Positions 41,318 to 50,422 of a stretch of 64,000 nucleotides of DNA are shown here, one piece after another (position 1 is the stretch's first letter; every line of letters begins with the position of its first letter). Below the pieces are notes generated by a model, which saw only the letters and a list, made by a program, of their open reading frames with translations, had not been told where the DNA came from and searched no databases. A program made the translations under genes and the position numbers. Source of the DNA: an uncultured Christensenella sp. (GTDB lineage: Bacteria > Bacillota > Clostridia > Christensenellales > Borkfalkiaceae); the NCBI GenBank assembly GCA_910586065.1, contig CAJUGI010000006.1:49838-113837 (forward strand). Direction: 5' to 3'.

Positions 41318-42820
41318 ATGAGTGAAAGACTTGTTCGCGGCGCGGGCGTTTTATGTCATATTTCTTCTTTGCCGAATAAATACGGTATAGGAAGTCTTGG
41401 CAAAGAGGCTTATGAATTTGCGGATTTTTTAAAGAAATCGCACGTGAAATACTGGCAGATTTTGCCGCTTACGCAAACTGGTTTCGGTGACAGCCCCTAT
41501 CAGTCCGTAAGCTGTAATTCCGTAAACCCTTATTTTATAGATTTGGTTGCGCTCAAAGACGAAGGGCTTTTGGACGAGGACGAACTTTTATCCTGCGAAA
41601 TGCCCGAAGGGGATATTGATTACGGAACTCTTCACAACGAAAGATATGCGGTTTTAAGGCTTGCTTACGCCAGATTTAACGTAAAGGACAAGGATTTTTG
41701 CGATTATGTTGAAAGCGGAGAAGCTGACGAATACGCTACTTTTATGTCGCTGAAAGACAGATATAACGTAACTTTCGACGAATTCCCCGAAAGTTATAAA
41801 TATTTCGATTATTTGGCGGTAAACGAATTCAAAAAATCCGTCTACAAGTCCGATTACCTGTTTTGGGTATTTTTGCAATATACCTTTAAAAAGCAGTGGT
41901 TCAAGTTAAAAAATTACGTTAATTCTCTCGGAATTAAAATAATCGGCGATTTACCGCTTTACGTCGCGTACGATTCTGCCGACGTGTGGGCGCACCCCGA
42001 GCTGTTTCAGCTGGACGAGGATTTAAAACCCGTTAAAGTGGCGGGTGTTCCTCCCGATTATTTCTCTAAAACCGGTCAGCTTTGGGGTAATCCCTTATAC
42101 AACTGGGAAGTAATGGCGGCAAACGGCTTCGAGTGGTGGGTGAACAGAATCAGTCGTGCGCGCGAGCTTTACGATATTATCCGTATTGACCATTTCAGAG
42201 GGCTTGACAGATATTACGCAATTCCTTCCGGCAACGAAACGGCTGAAGAAGGCGATTGGGAAAACGGTCCAAAGGAAAGTCTTTTTAATGCGCTTAACGA
42301 AAAATTGGGCGAGTTATCCGTAATAGCCGAAGATTTAGGCGTTATGGACGAGGGCGTGGAAAAACTGAGGGAAGCAACCGGTTTCCCCGGAATGAAAATC
42401 GTGCTCTTTGCTTTGGACGGCAAACCCGAAAACCCCTATCTTCCGCATAATATGGAAGAAAACAGCGTTGCATACACAGGCACTCACGATAATGCAACTT
42501 GTTTAGGGCTTTTGAACCGTATGGACGACGCGCAGTTTAAAGTTTTTAAGCGCCGTTTACGCGCCGAACTGCAGAAACAGGGGGTAATCTGTCCGTTTGT
42601 CACCCGCGAGGAGGCGGTGCACGCTCTTATTACAAGCACGTTAGCTTCGCCTGCGGATATTGCGGTTTTGCCGATACAGGATATTTTGTGCCTTGACGAC
42701 GACGCGAGAATGAACATTCCGTCAACGTCGCACGGAAATTGGAGATTCAGATTAATTTCTCAGCCTGCGCGTATCCACGCCGCAATTTTGCGCAAAGCAG
42801 TAAAAGAGTTTAACAGATAA
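41318..42820 (+). CDS. malQ: 4-alpha-glucanotransferase (amylomaltase)
   Basis: The 500-residue GH77 enzyme transfers maltooligosaccharide chains in glycogen or maltodextrin metabolism. Motifs are IIGDLPLYVAYDSADVW, the nucleophile Asp291 in RIDHFRGLDRYYAIP, the acid/base Glu in VIAEDLG and THDNAT. It starts 3 nt after dapL with a GGTG upstream. No other glycogen genes are present, so the pairing with dapL looks like coincidence of operon structure. Confidence 0.95.
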   Translation: MSERLVRGAGVLCHISSLPNKYGIGSLGKEAYEFADFLKKSHVKYWQILPLTQTGFGDSPYQSVSCNSVNPYFIDLVALKDEGLLDEDELLSCEMPEGDIDYGTLHNERYAVLRLAYARFNVKDKDFCDYVESGEADEYATFMSLKDRYNVTFDEFPESYKYFDYLAVNEFKKSVYKSDYLFWVFLQYTFKKQWFKLKNYVNSLGIKIIGDLPLYVAYDSADVWAHPELFQLDEDLKPVKVAGVPPDYFSKTGQLWGNPLYNWEVMAANGFEWWVNRISRARELYDIIRIDHFRGLDRYYAIPSGNETAEEGDWENGPKESLFNALNEKLGELSVIAEDLGVMDEGVEKLREATGFPGMKIVLFALDGKPENPYLPHNMEENSVAYTGTHDNATCLGLLNRMDDAQFKVFKRRLRAELQKQGVICPFVTREEAVHALITSTLASPADIAVLPIQDILCLDDDARMNIPSTSHGNWRFRLISQPARIHAAILRKAVKEFNR

Positions 42821-42833
42821 TTCAAATAAAAAA

Positions 42834-42866
42834 GCGCGCCGCACGGATATTAACCGCGCGGCGCTG
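42834..42866 (-). terminator. intrinsic terminator of the second two-HTH regulator
   Basis: GCGCCGC with GCGGCGC, plus an inner CGG/CCG, forms a stem followed on the minus strand by GCGCTTTTTTATTT. It also faces the convergent malQ. Confidence 0.8.
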
Positions 42867-42877
42867 AATTTATAAAA

Positions 42878-43318
42878 TTATTTTTCTCTGCCCAGAACAT
42901 AGTCAACGGAACGTTCAAGAGCTTCAGCAATTCTAATAACACTAGTTACTGATGGGGAAGTGTTTCCTCGTACCCAATATCGCATTACGCTTTCTGAAAT
43001 GCCTGTAAGTTTGTTGAGTTTATACCTTGAAACTCCGCAAATTTTGCAAACTTCTATAAATCTCATATTAAACGGAGGGCACTTCTTAAATTCGTTAACT
43101 TTGTTTTCTTCAGTTAAACATAATAAAAAATCCGTAGATACATTGAAATAATCAGCAAGTCTTACTGCCATATCAATCGTTGGAATATGTAAACCTGCAA
43201 GATAGTGGCTTATTGTGGCGCTTTCACATCCTATATCTTCAGCAATCTGCGTTGCGTTTTTATTGTTATAAAACATTAATTCTGAAAGTCGTTCAGGGAA
43301 TTTATCCAAATCATTCAT
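42878..43318 (-). CDS. regulator with two tandem XRE helix-turn-helix domains (copy 2)
   Basis: A 146-residue paralogue of 32151-32588: first HTH in IAEDIGCESATISHYLAGLH, second in LNKLTGISESVMRYWVRGNT, and the shared ending SVDYVLGREK. The two proteins align end to end but differ in both recognition helices. Upstream inverted repeats AACTAAC (near 43323) and GTTAGTT (near 43375) may be its operator, shared with the divergent small gene. Confidence 0.82.
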   Translation of the reverse strand: MNDLDKFPERLSELMFYNNKNATQIAEDIGCESATISHYLAGLHIPTIDMAVRLADYFNVSTDFLLCLTEENKVNEFKKCPPFNMRFIEVCKICGVSRYKLNKLTGISESVMRYWVRGNTSPSVTSVIRIAEALERSVDYVLGREK

Positions 43319-43366
43319 TATTAACTAACCCCAAACAAAATTATCAGCTAATCGTGACAAAATTGC

Positions 43367-43395
43367 TTGCGCTTGTTAGTTTTAGGCGGTATAAT
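43367..43395 (+). promoter_or_regulatory. promoter of the small gene at 43431
   Basis: TTGCGC (43367-43372), 17 bp, TATAAT (43390-43395). One arm of the AACTAAC/GTTAGTT inverted repeat lies in its spacer. Confidence 0.65.
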
Positions 43396-43430
43396 GAATT
43401 ATAGTTAAACGAGAAGAAGATACTATAAGT

Positions 43431-43637
43431 ATGAATAAAAACAGAAAGTCGCCTGAAGAAAGACTTGAATTGATTTATGCGATAACGGAAGGAAAAATAA
43501 AGGCTGAAAGTCTTTTACAGGAGATAATACTGCTATTGGAAGATTACTTCATTTGTAAAACCGAATTAAGCGGAGATACTTTAAAACTCAGCTTATATAA
43601 CGGTCAGAATTTTGCTCTGAAAATAAGCGAAACTTAA
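43431..43637 (+). CDS. small acidic/helical protein, unknown
   Basis: A 68-residue protein with a helical first half (RKSPEERLELIYAITEGKI) and a beta-rich second half (DTLKLSLYNGQNFALKI). No family recognised. It has its own promoter, is divergent from a two-HTH regulator and overlaps the end of spoIIE by 4 bp. Probably a target of that regulator. Confidence 0.6.
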   Translation: MNKNRKSPEERLELIYAITEGKIKAESLLQEIILLLEDYFICKTELSGDTLKLSLYNGQNFALKISET

Positions 43638-45901
43638 TTTTCAAAAATCCTCGTGCACAAAACGGTCATATCGTCAGCAGCGGCGTTGCCGTTGTTTGCA
43701 AGTGCGCCGGCAAGAATTTTATCCGCAAGGTTTTGCGGATTCAGCGGCTTTAATCCCTGTAAAAATTCGTAAAGCTCGGTCATCGACGGAAACGCAGAAG
43801 TTATTCCGTCGCTCATAAACACCACTATGTCGCCCGCTTTTAAAATTTCGGAAGAGGTGGCGGGACGGAGATTATCTAAAATTCCCAGCGGCAGAGAGGT
43901 GCTTTCCAGAACTTTAATTTCGCCTTCCCGCAAAATTACGCCCGCCGGCGAGCCGATTTTTACAAAGTCCGCTCTGCCCGTTTCAAGGTTAACGGCGGCA
44001 ATGTCTATGCAAGTGAATCTTTCATCGCGGTTAAACGACAAAAGTTTATTAATTGTATTTAAAACGTTATCCTGCGGCATTTCCGCACGGTAAAAAGCTT
44101 CAATCAGCGAAATCGCGGATTCGGAAACTTTCCTTGCATATTCTCCGCTGCCCATACCGTCTGAAAGCGCCATTAAAAACGTGCGGTTATTAATTCTTAT
44201 TACCGAGTGCGTATCGCCCGAAACTTTCCCGCCGCTTTTTATGGCAAAGGCAACGCCGAAAGCCGCGTCAAGACGCGGAGGTGCGCCGAATATAAGGCAG
44301 CTTTTATCGCCGCCGACTGCGATTTTATCCTTTAATACATAACGTCTTCCAAGAGTATCCGAAATTATTTTTGCGCATACTTTAATATTAATTTTTCCAA
44401 GAATCACCGCGCTGACTTCATCGTCGTTTTCGCCGTCCGTATAAACCTCGGGGCAAGAAACGCCGTTTGCCGCCAGCGCTTTTTTTATGTTGTCGGCAGT
44501 GCCGTTAAGTTCGGCGTGCGTACGGCATAAATCCACCGCACAGCCTTTCATAACTTCGGAAACGCCTTTTGCCTGTTCAGCTAAAAGTTTTCTTCCCGAA
44601 CGCGCGTTTTCTATTTCGGAAACATATTTTCTGTATTCTGCCAGTATGCCGTTAAGACAGTTTAAGACGTCGGCGGGATGCGAACAATTTACGGTTATTT
44701 CCGAGGGTAAATCAATTAAGTTGACTCTGCCTTTTAAACATCCGGCGTCTATCAGCTTTTTCATTCCCGAAGAAACGTTCGAAAGCTCGCATCTGCGCGA
44801 ACGCTCGCAGGTTTTGCAACATTTTTCAAGCAATTCCTTCTGCATCTTTTCGCGTGAAGAAGCGTCGTTTATTTCTTCGTCCAAAGCCATAAAGGCGCAC
44901 TCTATTTCGCGGAATACTTCCGAAATGCGGTAAAGTTTTTCTCCCGTTTTGCGACGGTTTCGTTCCATAGCCGTTTGCGGAAGCAGTTCCTCAACAAGCA
45001 GTCTTCTTCTCAGTTTTTCAAAGTATGCGCTTTTAGGGACGGAGGGGACTATAAACGCCGCTGCAAGTAGTACCGCCCACAACACAATTAACGGCACAGG
45101 GCAGTCAAAACAACCGGTTAAGTATGCGTATGCCGTAAAAAGCGGGGCGGCAACGATTCCCGCAGCGAATCTGCCAGTGCCTGAAAACAGCAGGGCAACG
45201 GTTGAAATTGTAACGCAGACAGTTGCGTATTCTAATGAAAAATTAATAAGCGCGGCGGGTAGCGCAGCAATAAGTGCAAAAACAAGCGCCGCGGGAGAGC
45301 GGGTAAGGCGAACTGAAAATACAACCGCGAACAGAGTAAAAAACAGATAAAAACTTCCGCCGAGCAATGAATACATACCTGCGCCGCACACGGTGAACGT
45401 TACTCCTATACATAAAAGTTCTTCTTCTTTCGGTCGGCAACGGTATATTCTGAACAGTACCGCATAAACGGATTTAAAGGCAAAATATCCGAAAATTACC
45501 GTAATTACGGCCGCAATCGCCTTTAAGGCATACTCGTTTTCAATTAAAAACTGTTGCTGTGCAGTCCAGGGTGCAAAAACCACATACGGTGTCAGTGCAA
45601 TTAATAAGTAAATTAAACCCTCGAATTTTATTTTTTTGCCTGTGCGGCGGTATAGAAAAACTATTGCAGTCAAAAATACCGCTTCGAAAAGACTCAAAAG
45701 CGATAAAGTTAGGTTAAGATTTATCACCGAAGAGAGTACGAACAGTACGGGGGTAGCAAAAATGTTTGTACCGCAAAGAAGCATAGAAAACATCAGCCCC
45801 AAAGAAAGCGGCACGCCCTGCACCGCACAGTTTGCAAACACGCATAAAAGGGCGTATATCGCGTATGTAATTACGCTTTTTACGTTAATTTTAAACGGCA
45901 T
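43634..45901 (-). CDS. spoIIE: stage II sporulation protein E-like serine phosphatase
   Basis: The 755-residue protein has about ten N-terminal transmembrane segments (1-300), a central region with a Cys cluster (CCKTCERSRRC, about 360-370) and a C-terminal PP2C-type phosphatase domain (about 540-755) with MALSDGMGSGEYA and DIVVFMSDGI supplying metal-binding Asp residues. In Bacillus SpoIIE dephosphorylates SpoIIAA to activate sigma-F in the forespore. Its presence suggests a spore-forming lineage. A TAAAAT lies 6 nt before the ATG and no Shine-Dalgarno is visible. Confidence 0.93.
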   Translation of the reverse strand: MPFKINVKSVITYAIYALLCVFANCAVQGVPLSLGLMFSMLLCGTNIFATPVLFVLSSVINLNLTLSLLSLFEAVFLTAIVFLYRRTGKKIKFEGLIYLLIALTPYVVFAPWTAQQQFLIENEYALKAIAAVITVIFGYFAFKSVYAVLFRIYRCRPKEEELLCIGVTFTVCGAGMYSLLGGSFYLFFTLFAVVFSVRLTRSPAALVFALIAALPAALINFSLEYATVCVTISTVALLFSGTGRFAAGIVAAPLFTAYAYLTGCFDCPVPLIVLWAVLLAAAFIVPSVPKSAYFEKLRRRLLVEELLPQTAMERNRRKTGEKLYRISEVFREIECAFMALDEEINDASSREKMQKELLEKCCKTCERSRRCELSNVSSGMKKLIDAGCLKGRVNLIDLPSEITVNCSHPADVLNCLNGILAEYRKYVSEIENARSGRKLLAEQAKGVSEVMKGCAVDLCRTHAELNGTADNIKKALAANGVSCPEVYTDGENDDEVSAVILGKINIKVCAKIISDTLGRRYVLKDKIAVGGDKSCLIFGAPPRLDAAFGVAFAIKSGGKVSGDTHSVIRINNRTFLMALSDGMGSGEYARKVSESAISLIEAFYRAEMPQDNVLNTINKLLSFNRDERFTCIDIAAVNLETGRADFVKIGSPAGVILREGEIKVLESTSLPLGILDNLRPATSSEILKAGDIVVFMSDGITSAFPSMTELYEFLQGLKPLNPQNLADKILAGALANNGNAAADDMTVLCTRIFEN

Positions 45902-45986
45902 AAATTCATTTTAAATTATGTAAAAACAAATAATTTGTCTTTTAATAAATTAAAATGCTGTTTTTTAAAAATTAGTTGAAATGTTA

Positions 45987-46043
45987 TTGACATTCAGGCT
46001 ACCTTGTGATACAATATAGTTGATAACTTGTTATACAAGGTAG
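45987..46043 (+). promoter_or_regulatory. promoter and operator of the padR gene
   Basis: TTGACA (45987-45992), 17 bp, TACAAT (46010-46015). The outer inverted repeat CTACCTTGT (45999-46007) and ACAAGGTAG (46035-46043) encloses two copies of TTGTNATACAA, at 46004-46014 (over the -10) and 46029-46039. Typical of an autoregulated PadR gene. Confidence 0.8.
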
Positions 46044-46047
46044 TTAT

Positions 46048-46383
46048 ATGGTTATTTTTGATAAAAGTCAGCTTTTGAAGGGAACGTTGGAAGGCTGCAT
46101 ACTTAAAACTATCGCCCGTGAACCGGTTTACGCCTACGGCGCAATAGAATATCTGCGGAAAAAAGGCTTCACGGATTTGACGGAAGGCACGTTGTATCCG
46201 TTGTTGCTCCGTTTGGAGAGGCAAAAACTTATCAGTTCCGAACTCCGTGAGTCCGCCGTGGGTCCTAAGAGAAAGTATTATTTAATTACCGAAGACGGAA
46301 AAGATTATTTAAAACAATTCGAGCTCGAATATTGTGCGCTCGAAAGAATAATAAAAAATATTTTGGAGGAAGACGATGAATAA
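46048..46383 (+). CDS. PadR-family transcriptional regulator
   Basis: A 111-residue winged-helix protein. The N-terminal part (LLKGTLEGCILKTIAREPVYAYGAIEYL) and wing region (EGTLYPLLLRLERQKLISSELRE, then GPKRKYYLITEDGKDYL) are characteristic of the short PadR-s1 type. The gene overlaps the membrane-protein gene by 8 bp, the usual PadR plus DUF1048/DUF1700-like partner arrangement. Palindromes in its promoter indicate autoregulation. Confidence 0.92.
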   Translation: MVIFDKSQLLKGTLEGCILKTIAREPVYAYGAIEYLRKKGFTDLTEGTLYPLLLRLERQKLISSELRESAVGPKRKYYLITEDGKDYLKQFELEYCALERIIKNILEEDDE

Positions 46384-47032
46384 TAACCGAAAATTAAGCC
46401 GTGACGGTGCAAGGATGTATTCTAATATTCGCCGATACCTCGGCGACAAAGCAATAAACCGTTATGAGCTAAAAAAGGTAAAAAGCGACGTTTTTGAAAT
46501 GATTTATGAGGCGGAAACGCGCGGTGAAACGGTTTTTAATGTCTTTCCGGACGGCGGAAAGGCGTTCTGCGACGATGTTGTTAAAAACTGCCTGCACAAA
46601 AAATGGTATGAAGTTTTGCTTGAAGCGCTGTTTTGTGCGTCTGCGTTGCTTGCAATATTCACATTAATAACCGTTCTGGGGGACGTTATTTACCCTGACG
46701 AGGGGGAGAGCGTCAACGGAATGTATCTTACCGTCAAGGAATACACTCTGATAGGTCCGCTTACAGGCGGGGCAATCGGCGCGGTATTCGGAATTTTTTT
46801 TAACCGCAACGTTTTTTCGGATAATCGCCGCAAAACTTTAATGTGTGTGATTGCTTTCGTTGCTTTAGCCGTGTTTGTAACCGTTGCGGTGATAGTTTTA
46901 AACGTAGTGTTGGGTGAAAGGACCATTATTTTCAACTGGGTAGCGGTAGCGGTGCCCGCAACCGCGCTTGCAATTATTTTTTGGTCGTTGATATTAATAA
47001 TTGCAAAACGCAATTTTAAACTTAAAATCTGA
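46376..47032 (+). CDS. PadR-associated membrane protein, unknown
   Basis: A 218-residue protein with a soluble helical N-terminal part (about 1-80) and about four transmembrane helices (about 82-213). The layout matches membrane proteins encoded with PadR regulators (DUF1048/DUF1129-like), though the family cannot be fixed by eye. Translation is coupled to padR by an 8-bp overlap. It ends 1 base before the convergent mnmG stop. Confidence 0.7.
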   Translation: MNNNRKLSRDGARMYSNIRRYLGDKAINRYELKKVKSDVFEMIYEAETRGETVFNVFPDGGKAFCDDVVKNCLHKKWYEVLLEALFCASALLAIFTLITVLGDVIYPDEGESVNGMYLTVKEYTLIGPLTGGAIGAVFGIFFNRNVFSDNRRKTLMCVIAFVALAVFVTVAVIVLNVVLGERTIIFNWVAVAVPATALAIIFWSLILIIAKRNFKLKI

Positions 47033-48901
47033 TTATTTTTTTCTGCTTGTTGCAAGCCATACCATTAATACCGTTACGTCTGCCGGATTTACGCCGTAAA
47101 TTCTGCCTGCCTGTCCAAGCGTTACGGGGCGCACGCGTTCCAGCTTTTCGCGCGCCTCTAGTCTCAATCCGTTTATTTCGTTATAGTTTATATCTTCCGG
47201 CAGAACTTTTTGTTCCATTTTTTTTGCGCGTTCGATTGCAGTCTGCATTTTTGTAATATAGCCCGCGTATTTAACGGTGGCTTCGGCAGTCTTCACAATT
47301 TCTCGTGAGACGTTCTGTAATATACCGAAGAATTGACGGATATCCACGCATTTTGCTCCGCGGCGAATTAAATCGGCGTAAGTCGCACCCTGAATTCCGC
47401 CTGCAAGCGAAAACTCCCCGGCAAATTCTTTAAGCTTGTCATAAGGCGCTTTTTTGTTCAATTCGTCAATAGAGCATTCAAAAGCGGATTTTCTTGTTAA
47501 ATAACTTAATTTCCTCGCCTCGTCAAAAAGTAGAGTATCCATAATTTTGGGCGTCAGACGGAAGTCTGCCGTATCGTGCCGGAGCACAAGAGAATATTCC
47601 GCGCGCGAGGTCATCATACGGTAAGGCTCTTCCGTACCTTTAGTTACAAGGTCGTCAATCAAAACTCCGATATAAGCTTCGTCTCTTCCCAAAATGAGAG
47701 GAGGCTTTTTCATTAATTTAAACGACGCATTTATGCCTGCAATCAAACCCTGCGCGGCGGCTTCTTCGTAACCCGAAGTTCCGTTTATTTGTCCCGCGGT
47801 ATAAAGATTACCGATTTTTTTGAATTCAAGCGTCGGTAAAATATCCAGAGTGTCAATGCAGTCGTACTCAATTGCATAGGCGTAGCGCATAATTTCACAG
47901 TTCTCAAGCCCCTCAACCGAGCGGTACATTTGCTTTTGAACGTCGTGCGGCATAGAGGTGGACAGTCCCTGTACGTAAATTTCGTTGGTGTCCGCGCCCT
48001 CCGGTTCAAGAAATAACTGGTGCCGTTCCTTATCGGCAAATCGTACAACTTTAGTTTCTATAGAGGGGCAGTAGCGGGGGCCGGAGGAGGTAATCGAACC
48101 GTTATAAAGCGGTGCACGGTCTAAATTATTTAAAATTATATCGTGGGTATTTTTGTTGGTATAGGTTATATAACACTCGCGCACATTTTCTGGCGCAGTA
48201 GCGTTTAAAAAAGAAAAGGCGGGAACATTTTCTTCACCGCATTGTCTAACGCACCGTTCAAAGTTAATACTTCTTGAGTCGAGCCGTGCAGGAGTGCCGG
48301 TTTTAAATCTTCTTACGTTGAAGCCGAGCTTAATTAAGTTTGATGTCAAAGCGTTTGCGGGCGCAAAGCCGCTCGGTCCGCTCTTTTGTTTTACCTCGCC
48401 GGTAATTGTCTGCGCATTAAGATAAACGCCGGTTGCAATTATTGCCGCGCGGCATTTAAGAACTCCGCCGTAAGTTGTTTCAACTCCGCAAACCTTACCT
48501 GCTTTAGTTAGAATTTTTTTACATTCACCCTGTAATATGCTTAGGTTTTGCGTGTTTTCAAGCGTTCGCTTCATTTCGCGGTGATAAGCGTTTTTGTCGC
48601 ATTGACACCGCAAAGACTGCACGGCTTCGCCTTTGCCTTCGTTTAATATCCGAATCTGAAGCGCAGTTTTATCGGCGTTTTTAGCCATTTCGCCGCCCAA
48701 GGCGTCGATTTCCCGCACGAGGTGTCCCTTAGCCGTTCCGCCGATAGAGGGATTGCATGCCATAAACGCAATACTGTCTAAATTAAGCGTAAGAATTGCC
48801 GTTTTAAAGCCGAGTCTGGCGCATACAAGCGCCGCTTCACAGCCGGCGTGTCCGGCGCCGACTACAACGATATCAAATTTTCCTTCTTCAAACTTTTTCA
48901 T
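47033..48901 (-). CDS. mnmG: tRNA uridine-5-carboxymethylaminomethyl modification enzyme MnmG (GidA)
   Basis: The 622-residue FAD protein works with MnmE to modify U34 of tRNAs. It has the dinucleotide motif VVVGAGHAGCEAALVCARLG, the signature CNPSIGGTAKGHLVREIDALGG, and a C-terminal helical domain with the conserved AREKLERVRPVTLGQA. It lies 45 nt downstream of dnaA in the same direction, an arrangement different from the usual mnmE-mnmG neighbourhood. Confidence 0.96.
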   Translation of the reverse strand: MKKFEEGKFDIVVVGAGHAGCEAALVCARLGFKTAILTLNLDSIAFMACNPSIGGTAKGHLVREIDALGGEMAKNADKTALQIRILNEGKGEAVQSLRCQCDKNAYHREMKRTLENTQNLSILQGECKKILTKAGKVCGVETTYGGVLKCRAAIIATGVYLNAQTITGEVKQKSGPSGFAPANALTSNLIKLGFNVRRFKTGTPARLDSRSINFERCVRQCGEENVPAFSFLNATAPENVRECYITYTNKNTHDIILNNLDRAPLYNGSITSSGPRYCPSIETKVVRFADKERHQLFLEPEGADTNEIYVQGLSTSMPHDVQKQMYRSVEGLENCEIMRYAYAIEYDCIDTLDILPTLEFKKIGNLYTAGQINGTSGYEEAAAQGLIAGINASFKLMKKPPLILGRDEAYIGVLIDDLVTKGTEEPYRMMTSRAEYSLVLRHDTADFRLTPKIMDTLLFDEARKLSYLTRKSAFECSIDELNKKAPYDKLKEFAGEFSLAGGIQGATYADLIRRGAKCVDIRQFFGILQNVSREIVKTAEATVKYAGYITKMQTAIERAKKMEQKVLPEDINYNEINGLRLEAREKLERVRPVTLGQAGRIYGVNPADVTVLMVWLATSRKK

Positions 48902-48916
48902 ATTTTTCTAAAATTA

Positions 48917-48938
48917 TTGCCCGAAATTTTTCGGGCAA
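48917..48938 (-). terminator. hairpin between dnaA and mnmG
   Basis: TTGCCCGAAA pairs with TTTCGGGCAA. On the minus strand only TAATTTTAG follows, so termination may be partial and mnmG may be read from the dnaA promoter. Confidence 0.5.
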
Positions 48939-48946
48939 AGCATTTA

Positions 48947-50296
48947 TTATTTCTTTAATATTATATTTTTGATGTCGTCTACTTCCTTGGCAATTTTGTC
49001 GTTTACCCTGCACATATCATCGACTTTATCGCGTGAATAGAGGATTGTCGTATGGTCTCTGCCCCCTAAAACCTTACCTATGGAGATAAGGGGAAGAGAT
49101 AAAAGCTCGCACATTAAGTAGCAACATATCTGGCGGGGAATAACGATTTCCTTCTTTTTACTTTTTCCCGTAAGTTCGGTTTTTGAAATGTGATAATAGG
49201 CCGTAACGGCGTTTAACACTGCATTTTCATTAAGTTCTTCTTTCCCGTTTTCGGAAACAGCTTCGCTCAGCGCATTGCGGGCAAGAGAAACGCTAATCGG
49301 TTCTTCGTGCAGTTTCGATGCGAAGATAACTTTCGTAAGTCTTCCCTCAAGCGTTCTTACGTCGTCGCCCGAATTCTGCGCCAAAAAGGTTAAAACATCC
49401 TCGGGAACTATGCACTTCTTTTCAAAAGCCTTGCGTTTTAAAATGGCAACTTTGGTTTCAAAGTCGGGGGGGAGGATGTCGAACAACAGTCCGCCGGAGA
49501 AACGCGTTCTTAAACGCTCTTCCAAAGTGGTTAATTCTTTTGGCGGATGGTCCGAAGAAATTACTATCTGCTTTCCGCGTGCAACAAGTTCGTTAAATGT
49601 ATGGAAAAATTCTTCCTGTACCGCCTTTTTGTTTTCAATGAATTGAATGTCGTCGATAATAAGCACGTCGCAGCTGCGGTAATATGAGCGGAGTTTTATG
49701 CTCTTTTCGCGCGCGTCGGGGCCTCTTCCCGTAAACATTGTATCGATAATTTCATTAACAAACGTTTCGCAAGTTACGTAAATAACTTTAAGTTCGGGTT
49801 TTTCGGCAACGATTTTATTTGCGATAGCCTGCATTAAGTGGGTTTTGCCTAAACCCGTTCCGCCGTAGATGAAAAGTGGGTTGTAAGTTCCCGCAGGGTC
49901 GTCCGCAACCGACAGCGCCGCTGCATAAACGAATTCGTTGTTTTTGCCGACGACGAAACTGTCGAAAGTAAATTTTTTATCCAAATTTGTCGGCGCCGCC
50001 GCATATTCTTCGGTGGGCGCGTTATAGGCATAACCTTCGCTACCCTCGACTTTAAGACGGAAATCCGAAACTCCGACGTTCGCCTTAATAATCGCTTCGC
50101 GCATTTTTTCTGCAAGGGTACCCGTAATATACTTTGCAAAGACTTCGGTGGGCGTTTCAAGCACGATAAATCTGCCGTCAATATCAACAGCCGTAAGCTT
50201 TTCAATATAGGTGGTGTAGGTAATCGGCGTCACCAGCTCGCGCATCTTTTCCTTTATAGGGTTATAAATAAAGTCAAAATTGCCCTTATTCTGCAT
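48947..50296 (-). CDS. dnaA: chromosomal replication initiator protein DnaA
   Basis: DnaA binds DnaA boxes at oriC and opens the origin. The 449-residue protein has the N-terminal helicase-interaction domain (about 1-80), a variable linker, the AAA+ domain with Walker A GGTGLGKTHLMQA and Walker B CDVLIIDDIQF, and the C-terminal DNA-binding domain with GGRDHTTILYSRDKV. dnaN is not adjacent. The short upstream region holds no DnaA-box cluster that I could find, so the origin may lie elsewhere. Confidence 0.97.
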   Translation of the reverse strand: MQNKGNFDFIYNPIKEKMRELVTPITYTTYIEKLTAVDIDGRFIVLETPTEVFAKYITGTLAEKMREAIIKANVGVSDFRLKVEGSEGYAYNAPTEEYAAAPTNLDKKFTFDSFVVGKNNEFVYAAALSVADDPAGTYNPLFIYGGTGLGKTHLMQAIANKIVAEKPELKVIYVTCETFVNEIIDTMFTGRGPDAREKSIKLRSYYRSCDVLIIDDIQFIENKKAVQEEFFHTFNELVARGKQIVISSDHPPKELTTLEERLRTRFSGGLLFDILPPDFETKVAILKRKAFEKKCIVPEDVLTFLAQNSGDDVRTLEGRLTKVIFASKLHEEPISVSLARNALSEAVSENGKEELNENAVLNAVTAYYHISKTELTGKSKKKEIVIPRQICCYLMCELLSLPLISIGKVLGGRDHTTILYSRDKVDDMCRVNDKIAKEVDDIKNIILKK

Positions 50297-50358
50297 AATC
50301 TTTGCGAATTTCCTTTGAGTTTTTCCCGAAAATTTGTTATAATATAATCAAGCCGCGC

Positions 50359-50386
50359 TTGTCACGGGTTTCTCAACAATTATAAT
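50359..50386 (+). promoter_or_regulatory. promoter of recF, back-to-back with dnaA
   Basis: TTGTCA (50359-50364), 16 bp, TATAAT (50381-50386). A minus-strand -10 like TATAAC near 50340 would serve dnaA, so the two promoters share about 60 bp. Confidence 0.6.
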
Positions 50387-50422
50387 ACAAAATTAATTTA
50401 AAATAAAGTGTTTTAACCGAAA

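Noticed and set aside
50297..50422. oriC between dnaA and recF
   Set aside because: No cluster matching TTATNCACA was found in these 126 bp.
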